Part shown: in pieces, positions 1 through 7,248 of the stretch | How positions within the stretch are numbered: position 1 is the stretch's first letter | Layout of the letters: each line of letters starts with the position of its first letter | Virus record (IMG/VR): IMGVR_UViG_3300042350_001823 | Location: 1 to 22,142 of that record | Direction: 5' to 3' (one strand) | Origin: a virus | Length of the DNA: 22,142 nucleotides | The notes under the pieces: generated by a model | Seen by the model: only the letters and a program-made list of their open reading frames with translations | What the model was told of the DNA's origin: nothing | Database searches by the model: none | Program-made: the position numbers and the translations under genes

Positions 1-20
1 AATATAAAAGGGCTACTCAT
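1..20 (-). CDS. Start of a gene running off the left edge (partial)
   Basis: An ATG on the minus strand at 20-18 overlaps the TGA stop of the gene before it in an ATGA arrangement, the same coupling seen elsewhere in this operon. Only six codons (MSSPFI) are inside the window, so nothing can be said about the product. Confidence 0.35.
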
Positions 21-268
21 GACCATCTCAATGTAAACATAATATAATCACGCTCATATCTAAATTTAAAGCCAGAACTTTCCGCAAATCGTATCCATCT
101 AGTATGCCGTTCAGTTCCATCTATATTCTCATAGAGCCAAGTTACTATTTCAGAGTGTTTGAACGGACTTGTGTTTTCTAAAATGATAGTATACCATCCT
201 GGATTAGTATTGTCCCATCCTTTATCATAATCATAGTAATTAAAGACAGCAACATCAGTCTTGCTCAC
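17..268 (-). CDS. Small hypothetical protein, third of a tandem related trio
   Basis: 83 residues, function not recognised. The start appears to be GTG at 268, overlapping the end of the previous gene by 14 bases; no in-frame ATG lies near, and an AGAG element sits a few bases upstream. The C-terminus (GFKFRYERDYIMFTLRW) follows the same pattern as the two genes before it: a Gly-aromatic strand, then an acidic or aromatic stretch ending in F-[ST]-L. This suggests three diverged copies of one small alpha/beta fold. It is probably co-transcribed with the UvsW-containing operon. The pattern is seen in the sequence; common descent is inferred. Confidence 0.7.
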   Translation of the reverse strand: MSKTDVAVFNYYDYDKGWDNTNPGWYTIILENTSPFKHSEIVTWLYENIDGTERHTRWIRFAESSGFKFRYERDYIMFTLRWS

Positions 269-521
269 CTGTAATCTCTTTTTCTACTAATGTGTATGGG
301 CGCCAATCATCGTTAGGATCATACATCAATGTAAAGTATGTATAGTCACTTTCTTTAGTGAACCATACAAACAATTCATAACCCGCAGTTTGATACTTAA
401 ACTCTACACCTTGTTCTTTGCGGAATCGTTCAAATCTTCTTAGTACTAATGCTCTAGCCATTTGCGCTGACATACCACCAGCACCATATGGCAAATCAAA
501 TTTTAGTAATTTTATAAACAT
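255..521 (-). CDS. Small hypothetical protein, second of a tandem related trio
   Basis: 88 residues, starting at an ATG that overlaps the previous gene by 10 bases. Function not recognised. The middle is rich in Arg (residues about 23-36) and is followed by GVEFKYQ, then FVWFTKESDYTYFTL, which lines up with the end of both neighbours (FIFMEEKDAIHFSL upstream, YERDYIMFTL downstream). Small phage proteins with a 'F-x-F-x-x-E-x-D-A/Y-x-x-F-x-L' ending are common in T4-like genomes without assigned roles. No clear Shine-Dalgarno precedes the ATG, so translation may depend on coupling to the gene upstream. Confidence 0.75.
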   Translation of the reverse strand: MFIKLLKFDLPYGAGGMSAQMARALVLRRFERFRKEQGVEFKYQTAGYELFVWFTKESDYTYFTLMYDPNDDWRPYTLVEKEITGEQD

Positions 522-721
522 ACTAAAGAAAAATGTATAGCGTCCTTTTCTTCCATAAAAATAAAATCCATACTATCTTCGGTAAGATGAGTAATATACT
601 TCAACCCCGGAAGTCCAAATGTTTCTATGGCAAAGATACATTTTTCATCCCAATTTGAAATTGTATCTCCGTACTTCCATGGAATATTGACGGTATACTT
701 GTATTTAGTATCCTGCGGCAT
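512..721 (-). CDS. Small hypothetical protein, first of a tandem related trio
   Basis: 69 residues (MPQDTKYKY...). An in-frame TTG lies one codon upstream, but the ATG at 721 is preferred because AAGGG sits eight bases before it. It overlaps the zinc-finger gene by 17 bases. The C-terminal half (GLKYITHLTEDSMDFIFMEE, then KDAIHFSL) resembles the ends of the next two genes, so this looks like the first member of a three-gene tandem family. No catalytic motif, membrane segment or signal peptide is visible. Function unknown. Confidence 0.75.
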   Translation of the reverse strand: MPQDTKYKYTVNIPWKYGDTISNWDEKCIFAIETFGLPGLKYITHLTEDSMDFIFMEEKDAIHFSLVCL

Positions 722-1406
722 CAAGCAAACCCTTGATTTCTTTTACTTTGTCGGGATTCCGTTTAAATTTGATAGCCCATAGTTCAGGATTAATATAATC
801 AAGAACCATCTTAACCTGTGTTTGATCTAGTTCATCTAAAAACTTTGTGCCACTATTACTTTGATATAACATCCATGGGCTAATTTTACCTGTTGTTATC
901 GCATAACAAACACGGTTACGGTTAGCATAACGCAATACATCTTTAGTTTGTATCGTTTCAACTTCAGCTAGTTTTTGTGTTGTTTCAATACTTCTTGCAA
1001 CTGCATCAAGTGGATCTTCTTCACGCAAGTATTCAACTAGAAATTTTGTATAGGTGGTGTCAGTATTCCATGTATCAATCTTGACTTGATTCTTTAACAG
1101 CCAATCTACAAATCTGCTAACATTCAACACATTGGCATCACTACAATATGTGCCGAATTTTACGAATGCAGTATAGTATGCCGACTTAATAAATTCTTCG
1201 TAGGTTTTTTGCTTTTTAGTACTAGTATTCTTTTTGTAAAACTGTAGCCATGCTTGAAAGCCCAGTCTATTACCTTGCAGTTCTTTGTTCAACCATCGTT
1301 GTTTGTATTCACACAAATGCTTTGCGATGGTAGTCTCGCGCAAAAAACTACGCCCACAAAAATCACAACTAAAATTTTTAGTTTCAGTTGCCCCTGTCTT
1401 TTTCAT
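705..1406 (-). CDS. Zinc-finger-containing conserved phage protein
   Basis: 233 residues. The N-terminus carries one C2HC-type finger: C14-x2-C17, then H30-x-C32 (SCDFCGRSF ... AKHLC), which suggests nucleic-acid or protein binding. The rest is a helical, aromatic-rich domain with repeated Trp/Tyr positions (for example FQAWLQFYKK, KISPWMLYQS, INPELWAIKF) and no recognisable catalytic motif. The ATG at 1406 is preferred over a TTG three codons upstream; it overlaps the preceding gene by 23 bases and has no strong Shine-Dalgarno. From memory, proteins of this general layout recur in environmental T4-like phages without an assigned role; this was not checked. The position next to a clamp-loader-like gene suggests a replication or transcription accessory, but that is inference. 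Confidence 0.8.
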   Translation of the reverse strand: MKKTGATETKNFSCDFCGRSFLRETTIAKHLCEYKQRWLNKELQGNRLGFQAWLQFYKKNTSTKKQKTYEEFIKSAYYTAFVKFGTYCSDANVLNVSRFVDWLLKNQVKIDTWNTDTTYTKFLVEYLREEDPLDAVARSIETTQKLAEVETIQTKDVLRYANRNRVCYAITTGKISPWMLYQSNSGTKFLDELDQTQVKMVLDYINPELWAIKFKRNPDKVKEIKGLLDAAGY

Positions 1407-1971
1407 ATTGTTCAATGTCTTTGTCGGTTACGATTTGATTTAATGTTTCAATATCTTCAATTTTAAGATAAGGAAACAATTCACTTAAATGAATTTTACG
1501 CTTGTTGTCTCGGACGAATTCTTCTGCGAATTCTTGCAATGTACTACTATCTGTGTTTGGATATACCTTTGCAAAGTACTCTTTAATGTCTTTGACTTTT
1601 GCCGGAGATTTTAACTTACTTACACTACTTGAGATATGCGGGATCCACTGATGAAACTGTTTACCTACACCCGGACTTGATGCACACAACATCATCCAAA
1701 CTAGTTTAGGATGCTTTTGTACATTTTCATTAAACAAATATTTGTTAGCGAACTGGTTAACGCTCATTACATAGTAACGGCTTAAGCCTTCACTACCTTT
1801 GATTGCGCTCATCCAATGAGTCATCATAAAGGGAACAAACTTTTTCTGTTGCTCCTCAGTCAACTTATCATAGTATCCATAATCTTTTTTGTCTAAAGCC
1901 GCAAGCACTTCAAACAAGTCAAGATCCTGCTTTTCAAACTTTTCGTCTTTGGATAACTTTTCTTTTGCCAT
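1384..1971 (-). CDS. 62: Putative clamp-loader small subunit (gp62-like)
   Basis: 195 residues; T4 gp62 is 187. In T4 the gp44/gp62 complex loads the gp45 sliding clamp for the polymerase. The resemblance is by eye: a segment around residues 80-115 (SRYYVMSVNQFANKYLF, then KLVWMMLCASSPG and GKQFHQWI) matches the order and character of the T4 gp62 segment with NYLMAAVPRGKRYGKW. The remainder is helical and charged, with no P-loop, as expected for the non-ATPase subunit. The ATG at 1971 shares one base with the upstream TGA (TGATG); a TTG just upstream is less likely. Genes 44 and 45 are not in the window, so the assignment cannot be supported by context and needs profile comparison. Confidence 0.5.
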   Translation of the reverse strand: MAKEKLSKDEKFEKQDLDLFEVLAALDKKDYGYYDKLTEEQQKKFVPFMMTHWMSAIKGSEGLSRYYVMSVNQFANKYLFNENVQKHPKLVWMMLCASSPGVGKQFHQWIPHISSSVSKLKSPAKVKDIKEYFAKVYPNTDSSTLQEFAEEFVRDNKRKIHLSELFPYLKIEDIETLNQIVTDKDIEQYEKDRGN

Positions 1972-2471
1972 CAAAACGCCTGATTATAATCTACAATCTC
2001 ACAGTTTCTACTAATCTCTTTAACAAAGTAAACACATCTGGGCTTAGGACCATCGTCAATGGGCACAGATAAAAACTGCCCGTTCTTTAATCTAGGAGCA
2101 TACCAAGTTACATCATGGTATATGTCTATGATTTCAATGGGTAGAAAATCTGGTCTAAAGCTACTAAGTGGATTAAATTCAAATGCTGAAAAGCCCCTGT
2201 CGTTAATACTAGTAAGTGGAAGTGTTTCTAAGTCGCCGTGTTCTTTCTCACCGATAAGTATCTGCCAATCTACTGGCATCTTAATACGCTTGTTGCCAAT
2301 GTTTAATACCAGTGCAGGCGCACTAAAGCTTTCTAAAAAGATTAATGGAATATAATGATAGTCTACATTTTGTGGATTACTGTTGTCTAGTATTGCAAAA
2401 CGCAGATCGTCTATTTCTTCGGGAAGATTTTCTAGGTTGTAAGGTTGATTGTCTAATGTTAATATCCGCAT
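1971..2471 (-). CDS. Conserved hypothetical protein downstream of uvsW
   Basis: 166 residues, beta-rich and acidic (pattern of short hydrophobic strands, for example YIPLIFLESFSAPALVLNIG, then KMPVDWQILIGE, and PLTSINDRGF). It lacks catalytic motifs, membrane segments and a signal peptide. It starts 12 bases after the UvsW stop and its stop overlaps the start of the next gene, so it is surely in the same operon. The strongly patterned sequence (FNPLSSFRPDFLPIEI and WYAPRLKNGQFLSVP) suggests a conserved structural or protein-interaction role. I do not recognise the family. Placement between a helicase and a clamp-loader-like protein suggests a replication or recombination accessory, by inference only. 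Confidence 0.75.
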   Translation of the reverse strand: MRILTLDNQPYNLENLPEEIDDLRFAILDNSNPQNVDYHYIPLIFLESFSAPALVLNIGNKRIKMPVDWQILIGEKEHGDLETLPLTSINDRGFSAFEFNPLSSFRPDFLPIEIIDIYHDVTWYAPRLKNGQFLSVPIDDGPKPRCVYFVKEISRNCEIVDYNQAF

Positions 2472-2483
2472 ATTATGAATATA

Positions 2484-3941
2484 TCACTTATAATTAAGTT
2501 TTTCAATATCAAATGGATAACTTGCCTCTTTGTAAAAGGCTTTTCGTTGGCTCAAATGCCGTTTGGCAAACTTGCAACTACTTGTTATGTCCCAGATTTG
2601 TACGAAGTCCTTGTCCTCAGCTTTTCTAATGCCTCGCCCAATAGATTGTATAACCCTAACAAAGCTTTTTCCGGGCTCCAAAAGAACCAGATTAAAAATC
2701 CGAGGAATATTAATACCCACAGCGGCCACACCGTAAGTCGCCACAATAATCTTATCACTACTCGTCGCCACCTCATCATATTCTTCTTTTCTTTCAGTTA
2801 ATTTTGTTTCGCCACTGACAAATACTGCATTAGGTAATCGGTCTACTAATTCTTTGCCGGCTGCTACACGGTCAACAAGGATTAAAGTATTACCACTGTC
2901 TTTTATTTTTAAGATTAGCTCGGCGATTGTGTCTAATCTTTTCTTATCTTCTAATAGATGTTTTAGCTCACTTTGATAGTTTGTAAACTCTACGCCATCT
3001 TGTAACTGCACAATGTTTACATGACATTGTGCCAACACACCTTTGTCTTGTAATTCGCTGGCACTTAGTTTTCCTACAACGGACCCGATACTAACAAACA
3101 ATGCTTGTGCTTCAAACTTTGCTTTGGGAATAGTTCCAGTAAGACCCCAACGAATAGGTACATGACTGAATACGCTAGTCATTAGTGTTTTAAGTGCGTC
3201 TGCCTTTGCTTGATGCACCTCGTCTACAATGATACAAACAACATCTTCAATAAACTCACCGATAGGAATTTCTGCTTCACCTGCTTTAGTTTTCTTCAAC
3301 ATATTGTTGAGACTTTGCCAAGTACAAATTGTGTGTGTCTTGCCTATTTCTTTTCTATCACCGAAGTAGACACCTACATCTAATCCTACATTGCGATAAT
3401 CTTCTTCTGTTTGTGTAACAAGTGACTTGTTAGGAACGATTACGATACTGCGACCATAGTTTTGTATGCTATAACTCAATGCTGCCGTTGTAATTGTTTT
3501 ACCTGCACCTGTTGCTACTTCCTGAATACACTGCGGATTCTCTAAGAAACGGTTGATAACTTCTACTTGATAGTCACGCAACTTAATAGGCTGACCCTCT
3601 AATGGATGCTTCTTGGGCCATACATGTTGAGAAAATAGATCCTCGGACACTTGAGCAAAATTGAATGTTGTGGAGTATTCGCGCAAGTCCTCTAACTGAA
3701 TGTCATATCCTGCCTGATCAAGTAAGGGCAAAATCTCAGGCAATAGATTAAGATAAGTGCTACCACCTAAACTAAAATAACTTACCTTACCATTCCAACG
3801 ACCTAACCTAACCGCGGGCAAATACCTTGCACCAGGAATTTCGTACTCAAACATATGAAGTAACGTTTTTCTGTCTCCTAAATCCAAGTTTTCTATTTTA
3901 CAATTAACTTCATCCTTAACAATAATTTTACAAGTTTTCAT
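2484..3941 (-). CDS. uvsW: UvsW-type superfamily 2 DNA helicase
   Basis: 485 residues, close to T4 UvsW (about 500). UvsW is an ATP-dependent helicase that unwinds branched DNA and R-loops, driving replication from origin-dependent to recombination-dependent mode and rescuing stalled forks. Visible here: an N-terminal accessory domain (1-115, with RYLPAVRLGRWNGKVSYF); Q-like LRDYQ at 121-125; Walker A ATGAGKT at 143-149; DEVH box at 240-243; LTGT at 267-270; ATYGVAAVGIN about 401-411; and motif VI QSIGRGIRK at 432-440. All key SF2 residues are present, so it looks intact. Its ATG overlaps the preceding gene's TGA (ATGA), indicating coupled translation with the HARP-like protein. Confidence 0.92.
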   Translation of the reverse strand: MKTCKIIVKDEVNCKIENLDLGDRKTLLHMFEYEIPGARYLPAVRLGRWNGKVSYFSLGGSTYLNLLPEILPLLDQAGYDIQLEDLREYSTTFNFAQVSEDLFSQHVWPKKHPLEGQPIKLRDYQVEVINRFLENPQCIQEVATGAGKTITTAALSYSIQNYGRSIVIVPNKSLVTQTEEDYRNVGLDVGVYFGDRKEIGKTHTICTWQSLNNMLKKTKAGEAEIPIGEFIEDVVCIIVDEVHQAKADALKTLMTSVFSHVPIRWGLTGTIPKAKFEAQALFVSIGSVVGKLSASELQDKGVLAQCHVNIVQLQDGVEFTNYQSELKHLLEDKKRLDTIAELILKIKDSGNTLILVDRVAAGKELVDRLPNAVFVSGETKLTERKEEYDEVATSSDKIIVATYGVAAVGINIPRIFNLVLLEPGKSFVRVIQSIGRGIRKAEDKDFVQIWDITSSCKFAKRHLSQRKAFYKEASYPFDIEKLNYK

Positions 3942-4969
3942 GATATCTTTATGGGAGTGTTGTTGAGTACTTTGATTCTTTTAGTAATGTTAAGATCGGA
4001 TACAGTATGCTTGTAATTCATTTTGCTAGAAAAATAAATGATAGCTATTTTTTTAGTTTGATAACTATCAACATCTTCTAAGAATAATTTCATTAAATTA
4101 AAAACTTGAATTCCAGATTCAGAAAACTTTTGTCTTAGTTCGGTCTTCAATGATTGGGGCAAAGAGTGTTCTGCAATTATACCAACTGCATCGCATTCTA
4201 TTTCACGAAGCCAATGAGGTAGATCAAAAATATCTTCAATTAAAATTTCAGTATCGTATTCACTAGCAAATTTGGTTTTTTTGTTTTGAAATTTTATCTC
4301 GTCTGAGATATCTACACCTAGAGTAGAAAGATATGCTAGTGTTTTTATATCAGTATTTAGTGTTATATTAGACAACTGATTATGAATATGATTGTTGATA
4401 GCCGCAATCATATACTGATTATTTACCTTTACCAGAGTTGGGTTCCAATACTTGACAGAATCATGTCTTTTTAGTTTTTCTAAAAGTGTTTTAGTCGTAT
4501 CGCAGTAATTAATCACTGGATAATATTTTTTAGCTGTGTCTAAAATCAACTTCAAAGAATACGACCCATACGGAGCCGAATATCTTTTGTTATCCTTATC
4601 CCATTTAAAAAAATGAGTTTGTGTTCTTAAATCACTTATAAATTTTTTACTGAAGGGGGACCGAAAGTATATGAAATTGTTTTCAATAGAAACCTTTGCC
4701 TCTGTATATTCTTTTTCGCTGGGGACAATATTGGTTGCTTGCCAATTTAATTTAGATATCAAGGTAGGTGAAATTTTATTTTTTGTTAGTTGTCGTTGAT
4801 ACTTAATCACTAATTTTTCAAATAACGCTATTTGGTTTGTAGTCACAGACTGATTTTGTAAAATGGCAAAGTGCAAATTAGTAACAAACTTTAAGTCCAA
4901 CGAACTTAGTTTCATCATTCCAACCTGCATGTAGTATACCAAATGTTCCCGAGTTTTTAATTCAATCAT
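3938..4969 (-). CDS. HARP-like protein translationally coupled to UvsW
   Basis: 343 residues. Residues 92-150 read like a HARP module as found in SMARCAL1-type annealing helicases: a strand (VSIENNFIYFRSPF), a helix, then FKWDKDNKRYSAPYGS, which matches the 'G-x-x-W-D-x-x-x-K-x-W-x-x-P' signature in outline. An N-terminal stretch (about 25-62, NQIALFEKLVIKYQRQL) resembles short modules that accompany DNA-repair helicases in phages. There is no Walker A or DExH box, so it is not itself a motor. Its stop overlaps the uvsW start by four bases. The reasonable reading is a DNA-structure-binding partner for UvsW, or a split helicase accessory domain. The HARP match is by eye. Confidence 0.7.
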   Translation of the reverse strand: MIELKTREHLVYYMQVGMMKLSSLDLKFVTNLHFAILQNQSVTTNQIALFEKLVIKYQRQLTKNKISPTLISKLNWQATNIVPSEKEYTEAKVSIENNFIYFRSPFSKKFISDLRTQTHFFKWDKDNKRYSAPYGSYSLKLILDTAKKYYPVINYCDTTKTLLEKLKRHDSVKYWNPTLVKVNNQYMIAAINNHIHNQLSNITLNTDIKTLAYLSTLGVDISDEIKFQNKKTKFASEYDTEILIEDIFDLPHWLREIECDAVGIIAEHSLPQSLKTELRQKFSESGIQVFNLMKLFLEDVDSYQTKKIAIIYFSSKMNYKHTVSDLNITKRIKVLNNTPIKIS

Positions 4970-4983
4970 CTTTTGATTTTAGC

Positions 4984-5011
4984 ATTTTACAATATACAAT
5001 CACAAGTACAA
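4984..5011 (-). promoter_or_regulatory. Candidate sigma-70-like promoter for the uvsW operon
   Basis: On the minus strand TTGTAC (5011-5006), a 16-base spacer and TAAAAT (4989-4984) lie between the terminator of the AAA+ gene and the ATG at 4969. The match is moderate. The gap holds no other promoter-like element, and a strong terminator lies just upstream, so the operon needs its own start here. Confidence 0.4.
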
Positions 5012-5015
5012 AGGC

Positions 5016-5039
5016 AAAAAAAGGGAACCAAAGTCCCCT
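5016..5039 (-). terminator. Rho-independent terminator after the AAA+ ATPase gene
   Basis: Minus-strand reading: GGGGAC, loop TTTG, GTTCCC (one G-T pair), followed at once by a run of seven T. It sits 28 bases after the ATPase stop and separates that early unit from the uvsW operon. Confidence 0.8.
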
Positions 5040-5067
5040 AAAACTTGTTTAATCTACTTACGGAATA

Positions 5068-6090
5068 TCAGCCCTTCATGCACGTGGCACGTGCCAGATT
5101 CTGCCAATTGGTCGGGCTAATCTTAACCAAATCAGCAATCTTCAAAGTCATACGCAAGGACACTTCACGCAACTTGTTGTGATTGTCCCACATGAAATTC
5201 AGAATCGTTTCCTCTTGTTCCTTGTCAAACCCATAGTCAACGAACAACCCGGGGTCAGCATCACGATGGACTTGCTTGATACGGAGCATCTTATCACGCT
5301 CGGTGTTGATAGTCAGGTCCAAGAAGTGACTGCGAGACTGGAGAGCATCCAAGTGCGGCTGAATCTTAGTGGCTCGCTTGTTATCAAAGGTCTTGTTAGT
5401 GATAAAAATGATAGAACCATGGAAGTCAAAAGTGTTGGGGACACCTTCTTCACGCAACAGTCGGCTATCCTTGTTGTAAGAGATACGACGGGTCTTGCCT
5501 GAATCCAAAGCACCCTTGAGAATATTCACAGCATCCTGATCTTCCCAAATGTCGCAATCGTCAAAGACCAATACATTCTTGCGATCCGAATACTTGTACA
5601 ACAGAGCAAACAATCCGATAGCGGACATAGTACCCTTGACAATTTCAAAACGCAACTTGCGGCCTACAACCTGATCAAACAGGCTAGCCTTTTCCATTTG
5701 CGTAGTGACGCCGAAACTCTTACCGACACCGGGGGGGCCAGTCACAATCATAGCACGGATATCACCTGAGATACATGCCTTAGACATTTCATCAAGGACT
5801 GCAAAACGCTCCTTGATGCGGTCCATAGCCTGCTCATCAGTCTCGGTAACAACCTCAGCAGGAGCCTCGGACACTTGACTGACAACCGAAGAGCCGTTCA
5901 GAAATTCAATAGCCTGCATATTGTCAACCTTGATTTTAATCTCATCACTGTAGCCGGGAAACTGGCCGTCATTCTTGACAGTAACATAGTTACCTTTCTT
6001 GCCGGTTTGAAAACCCTTGACAAGGGTAAAAACCTCGTTACGAACGGTTTGATTGCGATACGAACCAGAGAGAATGCGAATCGTTGACAT
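5068..6090 (-). CDS. AAA+ family ATPase
   Basis: 340 residues. The N-terminal 85 residues form a beta-rich, basic region (SGSYRNQTVRNEVFTLVKG) that could be a KOW/SH3-like binding module, then an acidic linker. The AAA+ core has Walker A GPPGVGKS at 118-125, Walker B VLVFDDCD at 173-180, a sensor-1-like FITN at 229-232 and a likely arginine finger at QSRSHFLDL (251-259). The small helical lid ends near residue 325. This is a single-domain ATPase as seen in many phages, where substrates are mostly unknown. It has its own consensus promoter, a CAGGAG ribosome site and a terminator, so it is a monocistronic, early, well-expressed gene. It could remodel a host or replication complex; the substrate cannot be told. 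Confidence 0.85.
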   Translation of the reverse strand: MSTIRILSGSYRNQTVRNEVFTLVKGFQTGKKGNYVTVKNDGQFPGYSDEIKIKVDNMQAIEFLNGSSVVSQVSEAPAEVVTETDEQAMDRIKERFAVLDEMSKACISGDIRAMIVTGPPGVGKSFGVTTQMEKASLFDQVVGRKLRFEIVKGTMSAIGLFALLYKYSDRKNVLVFDDCDIWEDQDAVNILKGALDSGKTRRISYNKDSRLLREEGVPNTFDFHGSIIFITNKTFDNKRATKIQPHLDALQSRSHFLDLTINTERDKMLRIKQVHRDADPGLFVDYGFDKEQEETILNFMWDNHNKLREVSLRMTLKIADLVKISPTNWQNLARATCMKG

Positions 6091-6123
6091 ATTTGCTCCT
6101 GTGTCTTAACTGTCTATGTATGT

Positions 6124-6152
6124 ATTATATAGCCAAATCCATTTATTGTCAA
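6124..6152 (-). promoter_or_regulatory. Consensus sigma-70 early promoter for the AAA+ ATPase
   Basis: TTGACA (6152-6147), exactly 17 bases, TATAAT (6129-6124): a perfect consensus promoter. The leader then carries CATAGACAGTTA and a CAGGAG ribosome site before the ATG at 6090. The same cassette recurs at 7218-7246 and 8050-8078. Confidence 0.92.
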
Positions 6153-6156
6153 CCTA

Positions 6157-6345
6157 TTAAAAATCTACAAATCCTAGGTTGTACATTGCGTCACGGAAAG
6201 GTTCATAGCAATCCGGATCTCCGAATGAATAAATCAGTTCACGCAATTCCTCGGTGCATCCATCTTCAAACAAGTCAAAAATTGCATAGTTATCCAAGGT
6301 CTTGCAGGCTTCAATAAAATCAGAAAGATCGGAAAGTAGAGTCAT
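6157..6345 (-). CDS. Small acidic early protein, function unknown
   Basis: 62 residues, very acidic and helical (FIEACKTLDNYAIFDLFEDG, then CTEELRELIYSFGDPDCYEPF). The start is supported by CAGGAAT nine bases upstream and by a promoter ending 31 bases before the ATG. The TAA stop lies only four bases before the next gene's -35 box. Small acidic early proteins in T4-like phages often bind host factors or mimic DNA, but there is no specific evidence for that here. Confidence 0.75.
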   Translation of the reverse strand: MTLLSDLSDFIEACKTLDNYAIFDLFEDGCTEELRELIYSFGDPDCYEPFRDAMYNLGFVDF

Positions 6346-6375
6346 GTTTATTCCTGAAGTTGACTGAAAGATCCT

Positions 6376-6404
6376 AGTTTAACACAGGATCCATTTATTG
6401 TCAA
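6376..6404 (-). promoter_or_regulatory. Sigma-70 early promoter for the 62-residue protein
   Basis: TTGACA (6404-6399), 17-base spacer beginning ATAAATGGAT as in the other cassettes, then TAAACT (6381-6376). The -35 follows the stop of the upstream gene by two bases (TGAGGTTGACA). Confidence 0.8.
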
Positions 6405-6406
6405 CC

Positions 6407-6718
6407 TCAGGCCGTGATCCAAACTTCCTCAGATTCTAATACCAATGATTCGGAGCCATCGTATTCATCAATACGAAACTGTGCCCCTTCAGGTACCCAC
6501 TTTACAATCAAGTCGCCTGCTCCGCCAGTGTACCCCTCAGGGTACTTCAAGTCAGCATAAGCCACAAGTTCCTCAGACTCAGCACCGCTCAATACCAAAT
6601 CCACAAGGGTGGGATCAAACAACAATTCGGGCATTTCTTTGTTCCAAGTATACCAGCCGGCACCGAAGCCGGGAGATACTAGCACGGCAACCATGCCGTC
6701 ACGCACAATTTTATCCAT
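6407..6718 (-). CDS. Conserved small phage protein, function unknown
   Basis: 103 residues. It starts MDKIVRDGMVAVLVSPGFGAGW and has a Gly-rich middle (YTGGAGDLIVKWVP) and an end with RIDEYDGSESL. The overall pattern is of a compact beta-rich domain. I recall similar 'VRDG-x-VAVLVSPG-x-GAGW' proteins in other phages and bacteria, without an assigned function. The ATG shares one base with the upstream stop (TAATG) and has AAGG seven bases before it, so it is translated from the same mRNA as the 155-residue protein. It ends TGA, two bases before a -35 box. Confidence 0.8.
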   Translation of the reverse strand: MDKIVRDGMVAVLVSPGFGAGWYTWNKEMPELLFDPTLVDLVLSGAESEELVAYADLKYPEGYTGGAGDLIVKWVPEGAQFRIDEYDGSESLVLESEEVWITA

Positions 6719-7185
6719 TACGCAGCCTTTGCGAGGTATTCGGACACTTGATCACCGGTGACAATTGCTCCGTCACGCATCGTATACACAACACGATAGT
6801 TGGCACGACCGCCAGCCATCTCCATATCATACTCCTCGGTCTTACGCTCGACCTTGGAGTTCATATAGCCATACTCACCGTTCTCAACGGTGCGATTAGC
6901 GATCCAACGACCGCCGATCCAACGGAGTTCAAACGGGGTCTCCCACGGCTCGGTAACCTTAACATCATTGTCAAGGATGGCGTAGTCAACCACATACTCC
7001 TCAAACATATCCGAATGGGTTTCAATCAATGCCTTGAGGGTGGGTATACCACGCTCCTTGACCTTAAGGGTTTGTTCAACTGTCAGATCGGGAACAACAA
7101 AGACCTCACCGCCCTTCATCTTCCAGTAGGGTTCAGCAACGGTACCGTAGTTTTCGCGGACTTGAGTGTAAATGACGACCTTCAT
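6718..7185 (-). CDS. Hypothetical early protein
   Basis: 155 residues, soluble, no known motif. It begins MKVVIYTQVRENYGTVAEPYWKMKGG, followed by a helical segment (about 34-63) and a charged C-terminal region with KVERKTEEYDMEMAGG. It is first in a two-gene unit with the 103-residue protein. A perfect sigma-70 promoter and a CGGAG ribosome site lie directly upstream, so strong expression soon after infection is expected. Confidence 0.8.
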   Translation of the reverse strand: MKVVIYTQVRENYGTVAEPYWKMKGGEVFVVPDLTVEQTLKVKERGIPTLKALIETHSDMFEEYVVDYAILDNDVKVTEPWETPFELRWIGGRWIANRTVENGEYGYMNSKVERKTEEYDMEMAGGRANYRVVYTMRDGAIVTGDQVSEYLAKAA

Positions 7186-7196
7186 ATTTGCTCCGT

Positions 7197-7248
7197 TATC
7201 TAACTGTCTATGAGACTATTATATAACCAAATCCAATTATTGTCAACC
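7197..7248. repeat. 52-bp perfect direct repeat, copy 1 (promoter/leader cassette)
   Basis: Identical base for base to 8029-8080. It spans the end of the leader, the -10 box, the spacer, the -35 box and two G residues beyond it. It lies between two gene modules, as the second copy does. This is consistent with a mobile or recombining regulatory cassette of the kind reported in T4-type phages. Confidence 0.9.
7218..7246 (-). promoter_or_regulatory. Consensus sigma-70 early promoter for the 155/103-residue pair
   Basis: TTGACA (7246-7241), 17 bases, TATAAT (7223-7218), both boxes perfect. The leader has a small GTCT-CAT-AGAC hairpin at the expected start of the transcript, then ACGGAGC before the ATG at 7185. 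Confidence 0.92.

Noticed and set aside
2585-2779. Minus-strand hydrophobic frame of 64 codons within uvsW
   Set aside because: It is a shadow inside the well-supported helicase C-terminal domain. Its membrane-like composition comes from the alternative frame.
3938-4969. Considered as a second helicase
   Set aside because: No Walker A, DExH box or motif VI is present anywhere in its 343 residues.
6445-7203. Long plus-strand open frame of 252 codons
   Set aside because: It is antisense to two minus-strand genes with promoters, ribosome sites and ordinary protein composition. Its translation is low-complexity and has no motif.
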